From positions 1-45,057 of the forward strand of contig CAAEMX010000005.1 in NCBI GenBank assembly GCA_900757185.1: 45,057 nt of DNA, given 5' to 3'. The position numbers and the translations under genes are program-made. The notes beneath the pieces are model-generated. The model saw only the letters and a list, made by a program, of their open reading frames with translations. It ran no database searches and was not told the DNA's origin. Shown piece by piece: positions 7,506 to 14,906 of this stretch. Within the stretch, counting starts at the first letter, position 1; each line of letters opens with the position of its first letter. This DNA comes from an uncultured Collinsella sp. (GTDB lineage Bacteria > Actinomycetota > Coriobacteriia > Coriobacteriales > Coriobacteriaceae).

Positions 7506-8204
7506 CTAGCGTGCCGGATCAATTGCGACCTTGCCGCTGTCCAGCACATGGACGCGGCCGTCGGCGAGCATTTGCACGACCTCGGGATACAGCACGTGCT
7601 CAATCGCGTGGATGTGCTCCTCGAGCGTGTCGACATCCCAGCCTTCCTCGACAGTCAGCGCACGCTGGGCGATGATGGGGCCGTTGTCGTAAATCTCGTT
7701 GGCAAAGTGCACGGTCACGCCGGTCACCTTGACGCCACGCGCAAAGGCATCGTCAATCGCATGCGCGCCGGTAAAGCTCGGCAGCAGCGCCGGATGCAGG
7801 TTGACCACGCGATTGGGGAACGCCGCCAGCAGCGGCGTGTGCACCATGCGCATGTAGCCGGCCATGACCACATATTCGCAGCCGCGCTCGAGCAGCTCGT
7901 GCGCGATGATCTCGTCAGCCGCGATGGGGTCGGCATAGACATCCTTGGACAGCGTGAGTGTCTGGATGCCCGCACGCTCGGCGCGCTGCAAGCCCTTGGC
8001 CGAAGGACGGCTCGACACCACGAGCTCAATCGAAGCGTTGAGCTTGCCGGCAGCGATCAGGTCGATCAGCGCCTGCAGGTTGGTACCAGAACCGCTGATG
8101 AGCACGCCAATCTTGAGCGGCTCAGCCGTATCAGTGCCGGTCGGACGGGTGTAGGGCACATAGCCCAGGCCCTCACCAGCAGCCATCTGCTCGTTAGCGC
8201 TCAT
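7506..8204 (-). CDS. purN: Phosphoribosylglycinamide formyltransferase
   Basis: 232-residue enzyme that transfers a formyl group from 10-formyl-THF to GAR, the third step of purine synthesis. LISGSGTNLQALID near 35-48 binds the ribotide phosphate, and NLHPALLPSFTGAHAID carries the catalytic Asn-His and flanking residues. It has an N-terminal extension of about 30 residues ahead of the usual start of the fold. Its ATG lies inside the end of purM (11-base overlap), so translation is coupled. It is the last gene of purF-purM-purN. Confidence 0.96.
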   Translation of the reverse strand: MSANEQMAAGEGLGYVPYTRPTGTDTAEPLKIGVLISGSGTNLQALIDLIAAGKLNASIELVVSSRPSAKGLQRAERAGIQTLTLSKDVYADPIAADEIIAHELLERGCEYVVMAGYMRMVHTPLLAAFPNRVVNLHPALLPSFTGAHAIDDAFARGVKVTGVTVHFANEIYDNGPIIAQRALTVEEGWDVDTLEEHIHAIEHVLYPEVVQMLADGRVHVLDSGKVAIDPAR

Positions 8205-9297
8205 CGGAGTACACGACCTTACCGGAACCCTCGACGCACTCGCCCACGCGGAACGGCTTCTCGCCCAGCGCGACCAGGGCCTCGGTCACGGCGGCCTCGT
8301 CCTCGGGGGCGACGATCAGGCACAGGCCGACGCCCATGTTGAAGGTCTTGCATGCCTCGTTGGGCGCGAGCTCGGCCTGACGCGACACGTAGGTGATGAC
8401 GGGCGGAACATCCCAGCCCATCTCGGCGCCGTTGCGGGTGACCACAGCGTCGACGTCGTCGGCAAGCGCGCGGTTGAGGTTTTCGGTAATACCGCCACCG
8501 GTGATGTGGGCAATGGCATGAACGTTGGCGCCACCGCGGAGCAGCTCCAGAATCGGCTTCACATAAATGCGCGTGGGAGCCAGCAGAGCGTCGGCCAGCG
8601 AAGCGCCGCCGAGCTCCTCGAGCGGACGGCTCAGTTCCTCGGCCTTAGCGGCGGCCTCGGGCGTGCCCGGCTTGATGCCGTCGACACCGATGACCTTACG
8701 CACGAGTGAGTAGCCGTTGGAGTGCACGCCGGTGGAAGGCAGACCCAGGATCACATCGCCGGGGCGAACGTTCGCGGGGTCAAGCATCTTGGGACGATCG
8801 ACAACACCCACGGTAAAGCCGGCGAGGTCGTAGTCGGCGGGAGCCATGACGCCGGGGTGCTCGGCCATCTCGCCGCCCACGAGCGCGCAGCCCGCGAGCT
8901 TGCAGCCGTCGGCCACACCCTTGATAATCTTTGCCATGTGCTCGGCCTCGATGTGACCGATGGCAACGTAGTCCAGGAAGAACAGCGGCTCGGCGCCCGA
9001 AGCCAGAATATCGTTGACGCACATAGCGACCAGGTCCTGGCCAACCGTCTCGTGACGGTCCATGATCTGGGCGAGCACGAGCTTGGTGCCCACGCCGTCG
9101 GTACCGCTAATCAGGATCGGGTCTTCCATATCCTTGAGCGCGGCGGCCGAGAACAGGCCGCCAAAGCCGCCGATGCCACCGATAACCTCGGAACGGTTAG
9201 TGTCCTTGACCATCTGCTTAATCGCGTCGACGGCGCGGCCGCCCTCGGCGGTATCGACGCCGGCGTCCTCGTACGTCACATGCTTGCTGTCGCCCAT
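8194..9297 (-). CDS. purM: Phosphoribosylformylglycinamidine cyclo-ligase (AIR synthetase)
   Basis: 367-residue enzyme that closes the imidazole ring of FGAM with ATP, giving AIR. Family motifs include SGTDGVGTKL, the FFLDYVAIG segment and the ITGGGITENLNRAL loop. The start at 9297 follows GAGAGGAAGG. It is 157 bases downstream of purF, a gap that holds a REP-like hairpin, and it overlaps purN by 11 bases. Confidence 0.97.
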   Translation of the reverse strand: MGDSKHVTYEDAGVDTAEGGRAVDAIKQMVKDTNRSEVIGGIGGFGGLFSAAALKDMEDPILISGTDGVGTKLVLAQIMDRHETVGQDLVAMCVNDILASGAEPLFFLDYVAIGHIEAEHMAKIIKGVADGCKLAGCALVGGEMAEHPGVMAPADYDLAGFTVGVVDRPKMLDPANVRPGDVILGLPSTGVHSNGYSLVRKVIGVDGIKPGTPEAAAKAEELSRPLEELGGASLADALLAPTRIYVKPILELLRGGANVHAIAHITGGGITENLNRALADDVDAVVTRNGAEMGWDVPPVITYVSRQAELAPNEACKTFNMGVGLCLIVAPEDEAAVTEALVALGEKPFRVGECVEGSGKVVYSDER

Positions 9298-9414
9298 CTG
9301 AGCCTTCCTCTCCCACTACCGTGGCGCCGCACGGGCGCCAAACGGTGCTCATAGTTGCGTTCATTTCGGCGCGCGCCATAACAGCACGCGCCGTCATATC
9401 AACAAAACAGCAGG

Positions 9415-9457
9415 TAAAACCTACCAAAATAAACCTGTCCCCATATGGCAGGTTTTA
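9415..9457. repeat. REP-like hairpin E4 overlapping the purF stop
   Basis: Arms TAAAACCTACCA (9415-9426) and 9446-9457 pair with one mismatch. The loop contains AAACCTGTCCCC. The right arm includes the purF stop codon (TAA at 9457-9455). It belongs to the CTGTCCCC-loop family and sits between purF and purM inside the operon. Confidence 0.6.
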
Positions 9458-11125
9458 TGCCTCGCCGTGCTCCTCTTCCCAGCTGCGGTCGTCGTATTTC
9501 TCGATCACGGCGTCGTCGTCAAAGTGCAGCGGCTTGTCCAGGTTGCGGGGCTTAAAGCCCTCCATAAACTTGTCGCGGCCAAAGCTCTCGGGAATCGCCA
9601 CGGGGTAGCGGCCGGTAAAGCACGCATCGCAGTAACCGCCCTTGGGCATGACCTTAAGCAGGCCCTCGACCGAAAGGAAGGCCAGCGAATCGGCGCCGAT
9701 ATACTCGCAAATCTCGTCGACCGTCTTGTTGGCGCTGATAAGCTGCGACTGCACGTCGGTATCGATACCGTAGAAGCACGGCCAGATGACCTCGGGCGAG
9801 TTGATGCGGATATGAATCTCCTTGGCGCCGGCGTTGCGCAGCATCTTGACGAGCTGCACCATGGTGGTGCCGCGCACGATGGAGTCGTCGATGACGACCA
9901 GGCGCTTGCCCTCGATGTTGTCGCGCAGCGGGTTGAGTTTCATACGCACGCCCATGGCGCGCAACTCCTGCGTAGGCTCGATAAACGTACGGCCCACGTA
10001 GCGGTTCTTGATAAGGCCCTCGCCAAAGGGAATACCGCTCTCGTGCGAATACCCCTCCGCAGGCGGCAGGCCGGAGTCGGGCACGCCGATGACCAGGTCG
10101 GCCTCGACAGGCTCCTCATGTGCCAGCTGACGACCCATGTCGTAACGGCAGGCATAGACGCTCTTGCCGTTCATGATGGAGTCGGGGCGGGCAAAGTAGA
10201 CCTGCTCAAAGATGCAGTTGGCGGGCTCTTCGGCTGCAGGCACGCCCTGCTCGGATACCAGGCCCTCGGCGCTGATGCGCAAGATCTCGCCGGGACGGAC
10301 GTCACGGACGTACTCGGCACCCACGATGTCGAGTGCGCAGGTCTCGGAAGCAACGACCCAGCCGCCGGCGCGCGTGACACGGACGGCGGAGTCGACCGTC
10401 GCGGCGCCGTCCTGCGACGGCAGCTGCGAAACGGCTGCGGCATCGGCCTGGTCCAGACCCTCGTCCACCAGCTTGCCCAGCACGAGCGGGCGAATGCCGT
10501 GTGGATCGCGGAATGCGTAGAGCGCCTGCTCGTTGATGAGCGTCATGGCGTAGCCGCCGCGCACGAGCTCCATGGTCTTGCGAATACCCTCGCGCAGGTG
10601 GCCCGTACGCTGGGTAAAGTAGCCGATAAGCTTGGTCGCGACCTCGGAATCCGAATTGGAGAGGAACGGCACGCCCAGCTCGATCAGCTGACGGCGCAGC
10701 TCGTCGGTGTTGACGAGGGTGCCGTTGTGCGCGAGCGCGATAATGACGCTATTGATGGTAGAGAGGTGCGGCTGAGAGGCTTCCCAACTCTTGGCGCCGG
10801 CGGTGCCGTAGCGCACATGACCCACGGCCAGCTGACCGGAGAGCGTCGACAAGTCGGCATTGGAGAACACGCGGTCGAGCAGGCCCAGATCTTTGCGGAC
10901 CATAACCGTGCCGCCGTCACCCACGGCGATTCCAGCCGATTCCTGGCCACGGTGCTGCAGCGCACGCAGGCCAAAGTACGTCAGTCGAGCCACGTCGCGA
11001 TCGGGCGCCCATACGCCGAAAATGCCACATTCCTCATGCAGCTGGTCGGAGTCCGGATCATACGTCGACATGGTGTTCACCTGTCCCGCGGCACGCTCGG
11101 CCGCGCGGATGGTTTCTTGAGACAT
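9455..11125 (-). CDS. purF: Amidophosphoribosyltransferase
   Basis: 556-residue enzyme for the first committed step of purine synthesis, PRPP plus glutamine to phosphoribosylamine. The N-terminal glutaminase nucleophile is the Cys of EECGIFGVW (about Cys33), so a propeptide of roughly 32 residues would be removed; this is longer than in Bacillus. The PRPP loop VVIDDSIVRGTT lies in the C-terminal half, and GYCDACFTGRYP is typical of the iron-sulfur Bacillus-type enzymes. The start at 11125 has GAGGGGAT upstream; an internal ATG at 11071 has a weaker site. Confidence 0.97.
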   Translation of the reverse strand: MSQETIRAAERAAGQVNTMSTYDPDSDQLHEECGIFGVWAPDRDVARLTYFGLRALQHRGQESAGIAVGDGGTVMVRKDLGLLDRVFSNADLSTLSGQLAVGHVRYGTAGAKSWEASQPHLSTINSVIIALAHNGTLVNTDELRRQLIELGVPFLSNSDSEVATKLIGYFTQRTGHLREGIRKTMELVRGGYAMTLINEQALYAFRDPHGIRPLVLGKLVDEGLDQADAAAVSQLPSQDGAATVDSAVRVTRAGGWVVASETCALDIVGAEYVRDVRPGEILRISAEGLVSEQGVPAAEEPANCIFEQVYFARPDSIMNGKSVYACRYDMGRQLAHEEPVEADLVIGVPDSGLPPAEGYSHESGIPFGEGLIKNRYVGRTFIEPTQELRAMGVRMKLNPLRDNIEGKRLVVIDDSIVRGTTMVQLVKMLRNAGAKEIHIRINSPEVIWPCFYGIDTDVQSQLISANKTVDEICEYIGADSLAFLSVEGLLKVMPKGGYCDACFTGRYPVAIPESFGRDKFMEGFKPRNLDKPLHFDDDAVIEKYDDRSWEEEHGEA

Positions 11126-11167
11126 GGTATCCCCTCAGAGCCTCGTATTTTTGGCGTTACCTGCCCT

Positions 11168-11173
11168 ATTATA
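11168..11173 (-). promoter_or_regulatory. Candidate -10 box of the purF operon
   Basis: Consensus TATAAT on the minus strand, about 43 bases upstream of the purF start. No convincing -35 box is seen at 16-18 bases. The 286-base divergent region between purF and the CmpB-family gene shows no purine riboswitch that I can recognise. Confidence 0.5.
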
Positions 11174-11356
11174 CGCACGGCAAGACAAGCACTCCCGCGC
11201 ATGAACAGCGCTTTTTAAAAGCCCACCGAGCTAATAATCAGTTTTGTTGCCAAACATTTTATCGGTCTGTCCAGTGCAAGCGCCCGCCCCCCCAGATGGC
11301 CGCCGCGTCCACCGTTGGGGATTACAAAGTTGCAATTGGGACGTTCGTCCTGTCTT

Positions 11357-11385
11357 TTGGCAGGTCGGCGGCGTATCCTTATAAC
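11357..11385 (+). promoter_or_regulatory. Promoter of the CmpB-family gene
   Basis: TTGGCA (11357-11362) and TATAAC (11380-11385) are 17 bases apart, 27 bases before the start codon. The -35 lies in a small hairpin (CCTGTC-TTTTG-GCAGG), which could be an operator. Confidence 0.6.
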
Positions 11386-11411
11386 CTACAACAAAGCGAG
11401 AAAGGTTCTGT

Positions 11412-12641
11412 ATGGATCGAAACGAACTCGACCCCAGCGTCCCCAGCGCCACAGAGGTCAAGAAGATTCCCCTCATCATTAAGGTGTACGCCGTCCTGTG
11501 CATCCTTTCCGGCGTGGGCACGCTCCCGTCGGTCGCTGCCTTTATGTGGCAGGTCATCACGGCACTTGTTAACGGCAACGCCACCGAAAAGCTCGGCGAC
11601 AACACGCTCGTCGCAGTCGGCCTTATCGTCGCCGGCATCATGCTCTCTGCGGCAAGCGCCGTCATCCTAATCATCTTTGGCCTGGACCTTATCAAAAACC
11701 AGCGCCGCAACGCCGCCCGCCTGTCCTACATCCTTATTGCATTCACCGTCGTCGAGCTTTTGGTCGACGTGATGCTCCAGGGCATCGGGCCCTTCCTGCT
11801 GCGTCCCGCGATCCAGCTCGGCATCCTCGTCGCACTTTCGGCAACCGTCGACCCCACGCTTCGTCAGGAGCGCGAACTGCAGCGCCGCCTGCAGGAGATG
11901 CTCGACCGCGACGCCGCCGCCGAGGGCATGCTCGGGCGCGATGAAACCGGCGAAGGCTACATCAAGCTCAACTACTTCAACCTGTTCTGGGTATTCTTTG
12001 TCTGCTGCGTGCTCGGCCTGATCGCCGAGGACATCTGGCACATGACGGTCGACGACCCGGGCGTCTACCAGAACCGCGCCGGCATGCTGTTTGGTCCCTT
12101 CAGTCCCATCTACGGATTTGGCGCCGTGCTCATGACCATGGTGCTTAACCGCTTCTACAAAAAGAACCCCATCATCATTTTCCTGGTGAGCGCCCTGCTC
12201 GGCGCCAGCTTTGAGGTGTTCGTGGGCTGGTTTATGCAGACCGCGTTTGGCGTGGTCTCGTGGAGCTACTCGCACATAACGCTGTTCGGTTTGCCCGATC
12301 CGCTCGTGGTCCTCACGGGCGGACGCACCTGCACGGGCTTCGCCTGCCTGTGGGGCCTGGGCGGCCTCATCTGGATCAAGCTGCTGCTGCCGAGGCTGCT
12401 TAAGCTTATCAACAAGATCCCCTGGAAGAGCCGCTACTCGGCCACCGTCATCTTTACCGTTATCATGCTGGTCGACGGCGTCATGACGCTGCAGTCGCTC
12501 GACTACTGGTACCAGCGCGTTAACGGCACGGAGCCGGACATTCCCGTCGCACAGTTCTACGGAGAGCACTTCGATAACGAGTACATGGAAAACCGCTTCC
12601 AGAGCATGACCATGAGCCCCAAGGATGCGACACGCGTATAG
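11412..12641 (+). CDS. Putative ABC-transporter permease, CmpB family membrane protein
   Basis: 409-residue membrane protein. The C-terminal half matches the CmpB (PF06541) family pattern: a first helix FWVFFVCCVLGLIAE followed by NRAGMLFGPFSPIYGFGAV and several more helices. The N-terminal half has its own hydrophobic segments (about 24-46, 64-90 and 100-140), a typical fusion in Coriobacteriia and Clostridia. The name suggests transport, but no partner ATPase is nearby and the role is unknown. The start has AGAAAGG upstream. It is monocistronic, divergent from purF, and ends at a strong terminator. Confidence 0.85.
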   Translation: MDRNELDPSVPSATEVKKIPLIIKVYAVLCILSGVGTLPSVAAFMWQVITALVNGNATEKLGDNTLVAVGLIVAGIMLSAASAVILIIFGLDLIKNQRRNAARLSYILIAFTVVELLVDVMLQGIGPFLLRPAIQLGILVALSATVDPTLRQERELQRRLQEMLDRDAAAEGMLGRDETGEGYIKLNYFNLFWVFFVCCVLGLIAEDIWHMTVDDPGVYQNRAGMLFGPFSPIYGFGAVLMTMVLNRFYKKNPIIIFLVSALLGASFEVFVGWFMQTAFGVVSWSYSHITLFGLPDPLVVLTGGRTCTGFACLWGLGGLIWIKLLLPRLLKLINKIPWKSRYSATVIFTVIMLVDGVMTLQSLDYWYQRVNGTEPDIPVAQFYGEHFDNEYMENRFQSMTMSPKDATRV

Positions 12642-12662
12642 CGCTCACCGCGCCCAAAACGC

Positions 12663-12702
12663 AAAATGCCCGCCGGTATCACACGTACCGGTGGGCATTT
12701 TT
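12663..12702. terminator. Bidirectional terminator between the CmpB-family gene and moaE-like gene
   Basis: A 16-bp stem (12663-12678 with 12687-12702, one wobble pair) is followed by a T-run on the plus strand and, on the minus strand, by a run made by the AAAA at its left end. It serves the convergent genes ending at 12641 and 12732. Confidence 0.85.
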
Positions 12703-12731
12703 ATAAACGATCCTTCTATCGACGCAATCCT

Positions 12732-13148
12732 CTATGCCTCGCGCTCGACCTCACTCACGCATTCGTTCTTGATGGTGCCAACGAGCGCCTGCAGTGCATC
12801 GACCACGTGTGGGCGAATGTCCCCGCCGATAAGCACGAGCATGATGTCGTCACCTACGGAAAGCTCGCCGCTTGCCAGCCACACGCGCACATAGCCGATA
12901 CCCGGCATCGCGCGCGTGGCCCCGATAGCAGACCGTACCTTTTCGGCGTCGTAGTCAAAGACCATGCCGCCCACCCTGTGGCCTGGTGCCACGCCATCGG
13001 TCTCGACTCCGCGCACCTCGGCCTTGGGCGTCGCACGCACCACACCGTTATGCGTCAGATACATCCCGCAGCCTGCCGCCGAAGCATCGGCCTTGGCCTC
13101 GCGCAGCCAAGCATCAATCGAAGGCATCAATTTGCCACTCTCAAGCAT
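12732..13148 (-). CDS. MoaE-like molybdopterin synthase subunit homologue (divergent)
   Basis: 138-residue protein that I align to MoaE, the large subunit of molybdopterin synthase. Matching blocks are GVVR (about 35-38), IGYVRVWLASGELSVGDDI (about 84-102) and DALQALVGTIKNE (about 117-129). One of the two essential lysines of the E. coli enzyme has a counterpart in TIKNE. The usual HR before xGEL is LA here, and the WKxE motif with the second lysine reads CVSEVE. It may therefore be inactive in sulfur transfer or have another role. No other molybdenum cofactor genes are in the window. The start has AAGGGAG upstream. Confidence 0.6.
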   Translation of the reverse strand: MLESGKLMPSIDAWLREAKADASAAGCGMYLTHNGVVRATPKAEVRGVETDGVAPGHRVGGMVFDYDAEKVRSAIGATRAMPGIGYVRVWLASGELSVGDDIMLVLIGGDIRPHVVDALQALVGTIKNECVSEVEREA

Positions 13149-13190
13149 CGTTTCTCCCTTACCGTCCCAAATTAGCTACTCTCGGGCAAT

Positions 13191-14189
13191 TTATTCATCA
13201 ACGGGCGTGAGCACCATGACAGCGCGCGTGTTGCTCAGCGACAGTGAACGGCAGGTCACAAGCGTTACAACCTTGGTTGCCGAAGCGGCACGATCGGTGG
13301 CATCACTCGCCACGGCAGAGGCACCGTCGAGCATCTCGGACAGGTAGTTCTTGAGCCCGTCATCGCCCTCAAAATTGGGCGTGCGCGCCTTGGCATACGT
13401 GTCCTCGACAACTTTGGTCGCCAGTGGTCGCAGCTTATACGTAGCATCCCGTGTGATGTAATACACAAACTCGATGCTATCGAACGTCGCCTGATCAGTG
13501 GTGTCCGAAATCACGTTGAACATCGACCCATCGTTCATATGGTGGCCGTAGATCGTGGTCTGCTGGTCGACCATTCCCGGCGCGGTGTCATCGCTATCCA
13601 GGAAAATGGCGCCGGACGCGTTGGACGTGCCATCAAACAACGTGTTGAGGTATTTGGAGTTGTTGTTGGTCTGCACCACGGGATAGTTGATGTTGGTTCC
13701 CGGCACGTAAATCCAACCCACAATCTCGGGATTCGTCTGAGCAAGCGCATCAAAGTTGATAATCGGCACGCCGCTGGCGTCCTTATCGCTTACATATTGC
13801 TTCTCGATTTTCTGATACGAATCGCTCGCCTGCTTATAGCCAATCTGGGCATTAATAAAGATAGCGGCGGCGGCGACAATCAGGCCGATACCGATGATGA
13901 TGAGCAGGATAGGAATGATGGAGCGGCGCTTCTTACGCGGCAGCTCGGTGCAATCCGACGGCGCGGCATGCGATGAAGACCGGGGCGGCTTCTTAGCGGA
14001 GCTATAAGACGAAGGACGATATGCGGCCGGCGCGTCCTGTCGACGATGCGTCGCCGGTGTCACGGGGCGCGGCGCGCGCGGCTGCTGAGGAGAGGATGTC
14101 CGACCCTGCTGTGCCGCACGGGCAGCACCCGGCTTCGACGGATCGGGAATCTGAGAAGCCTTGAATCGTTTTCCCTGATAATCGGACAT
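13191..14189 (-). CDS. Class B sortase
   Basis: 332-residue membrane transpeptidase that cuts a sorting signal and links proteins to peptidoglycan or to each other. A long basic, proline-rich cytoplasmic tail (1-89) precedes a transmembrane helix (about 90-113). The catalytic domain (about 145-330) has TTIYGHHM with the catalytic His (216), VTLVTC with Cys313 and Arg322 nine residues later. The start has AAGGAG upstream. It lies two genes from a large wall-anchored GH31 protein, with purE between. Class B enzymes often use NPxTN-type signals, so the partner is unproven. Confidence 0.92.
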   Translation of the reverse strand: MSDYQGKRFKASQIPDPSKPGAARAAQQGRTSSPQQPRAPRPVTPATHRRQDAPAAYRPSSYSSAKKPPRSSSHAAPSDCTELPRKKRRSIIPILLIIIGIGLIVAAAAIFINAQIGYKQASDSYQKIEKQYVSDKDASGVPIINFDALAQTNPEIVGWIYVPGTNINYPVVQTNNNSKYLNTLFDGTSNASGAIFLDSDDTAPGMVDQQTTIYGHHMNDGSMFNVISDTTDQATFDSIEFVYYITRDATYKLRPLATKVVEDTYAKARTPNFEGDDGLKNYLSEMLDGASAVASDATDRAASATKVVTLVTCRSLSLSNTRAVMVLTPVDE

Positions 14190-14224
14190 GGCTCTCCTTA
14201 TACTGCGGTGAAACGGCGGAACGC

Positions 14225-14689
14225 TTAGGCGTCAGCCATCTCCTGCTTCATCTTTTCGATAACCTTGCGGTACTCGGGGTCGCATGCGCCCAGAATCTGC
14301 GTGGCGTAAATGGCGGCGTTCTTGGCACCGTTGATGGCCACACAGGCAACGGGCACGCCCGAAGGCATCTGCACCATCGACAGCAGCGAGTCCATACCAC
14401 CCAGATCGCCCGTCTTCATAGGCACGCCGATGACCGGCAGCGGCGTAAAGGCCGCCACGACACCGCCCAGGTGAGCAGCCTTGCCGGCAGCAGCGATAAT
14501 CACCTTGATGCCGCGGTCAGCAGCAGTCGAGGCCCACTCATGGACCTTCGCCGGCGTACGGTGCGCGCTTGCAATCACGAGCTCATAGGGCACGCCTAGC
14601 GCCTCGAGCTCGGCGGTGCAACCTTCCATAACGCCCAGATCGGACTTGGAGCCCATGATGATCCCGACAACCGGCTTCTGATCTGCCAT
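14225..14689 (-). CDS. purE: N5-carboxyaminoimidazole ribonucleotide mutase
   Basis: 154-residue enzyme moving the carboxyl group of N5-CAIR to C4 of the imidazole, giving CAIR in purine synthesis. GIIMGSKSDLGVMEG, the catalytic His in SAHRTP, and GKAAHLGGVVAAFT are all present. I chose the ATG at 14689, with AGGAGGT 8 bases upstream; a TTG at 14695 is inside that spacing. No purK follows, so the partner that makes N5-CAIR must lie elsewhere. Confidence 0.96.
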   Translation of the reverse strand: MADQKPVVGIIMGSKSDLGVMEGCTAELEALGVPYELVIASAHRTPAKVHEWASTAADRGIKVIIAAAGKAAHLGGVVAAFTPLPVIGVPMKTGDLGGMDSLLSMVQMPSGVPVACVAINGAKNAAIYATQILGACDPEYRKVIEKMKQEMADA

Positions 14690-14754
14690 AAACAAAGACC
14701 TCCTGTTGAGAGCGGTGACGCGGCAAATCCGCGACCCTTAACTGCAAATAATTC

Positions 14755-14760
14755 AAGTAT
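14755..14760 (-). promoter_or_regulatory. Candidate -10 box of purE
   Basis: TATACT on the minus strand about 65 bases upstream of the purE start. No good -35 box is seen. A short GC hairpin (CGCGGATTTGCCGCG) lies in the leader. Confidence 0.35.
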
Positions 14761-14842
14761 AGCCGCCGATGCCGATGTGTTCGGCGGGAGACGGAACGCT
14801 TTGCGAGATTAAGGCCGAAGGGTCGGAGCTTTCCGCCTACAT

Positions 14843-14890
14843 TCAAAAAGCGTGCCCACCGTCCTTGGGTGGGACGGCGGGCACGCTTGC
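14843..14890 (-). terminator. Terminator of the GH31 gene
   Basis: A 17-bp stem (14848-14864 with 14872-14888, one wobble pair) is followed on the minus strand by TTTTTGAATG. It lies directly after the stop of the large glycosidase gene. Confidence 0.88.
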
Positions 14891-14906
14891 TTAGCTGTTG
14901 CTGGGG

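Noticed and set aside
9467..11218. 583-residue plus-strand frame opposite purF
   Set aside because: Shadow; purF is complete with catalytic Cys and PRPP loop.
11231..11710. 159-residue minus-strand frame in the purF/CmpB divergent region
   Set aside because: Overlaps the start of the CmpB-family gene and its promoter; no ribosome site or recognisable domain.
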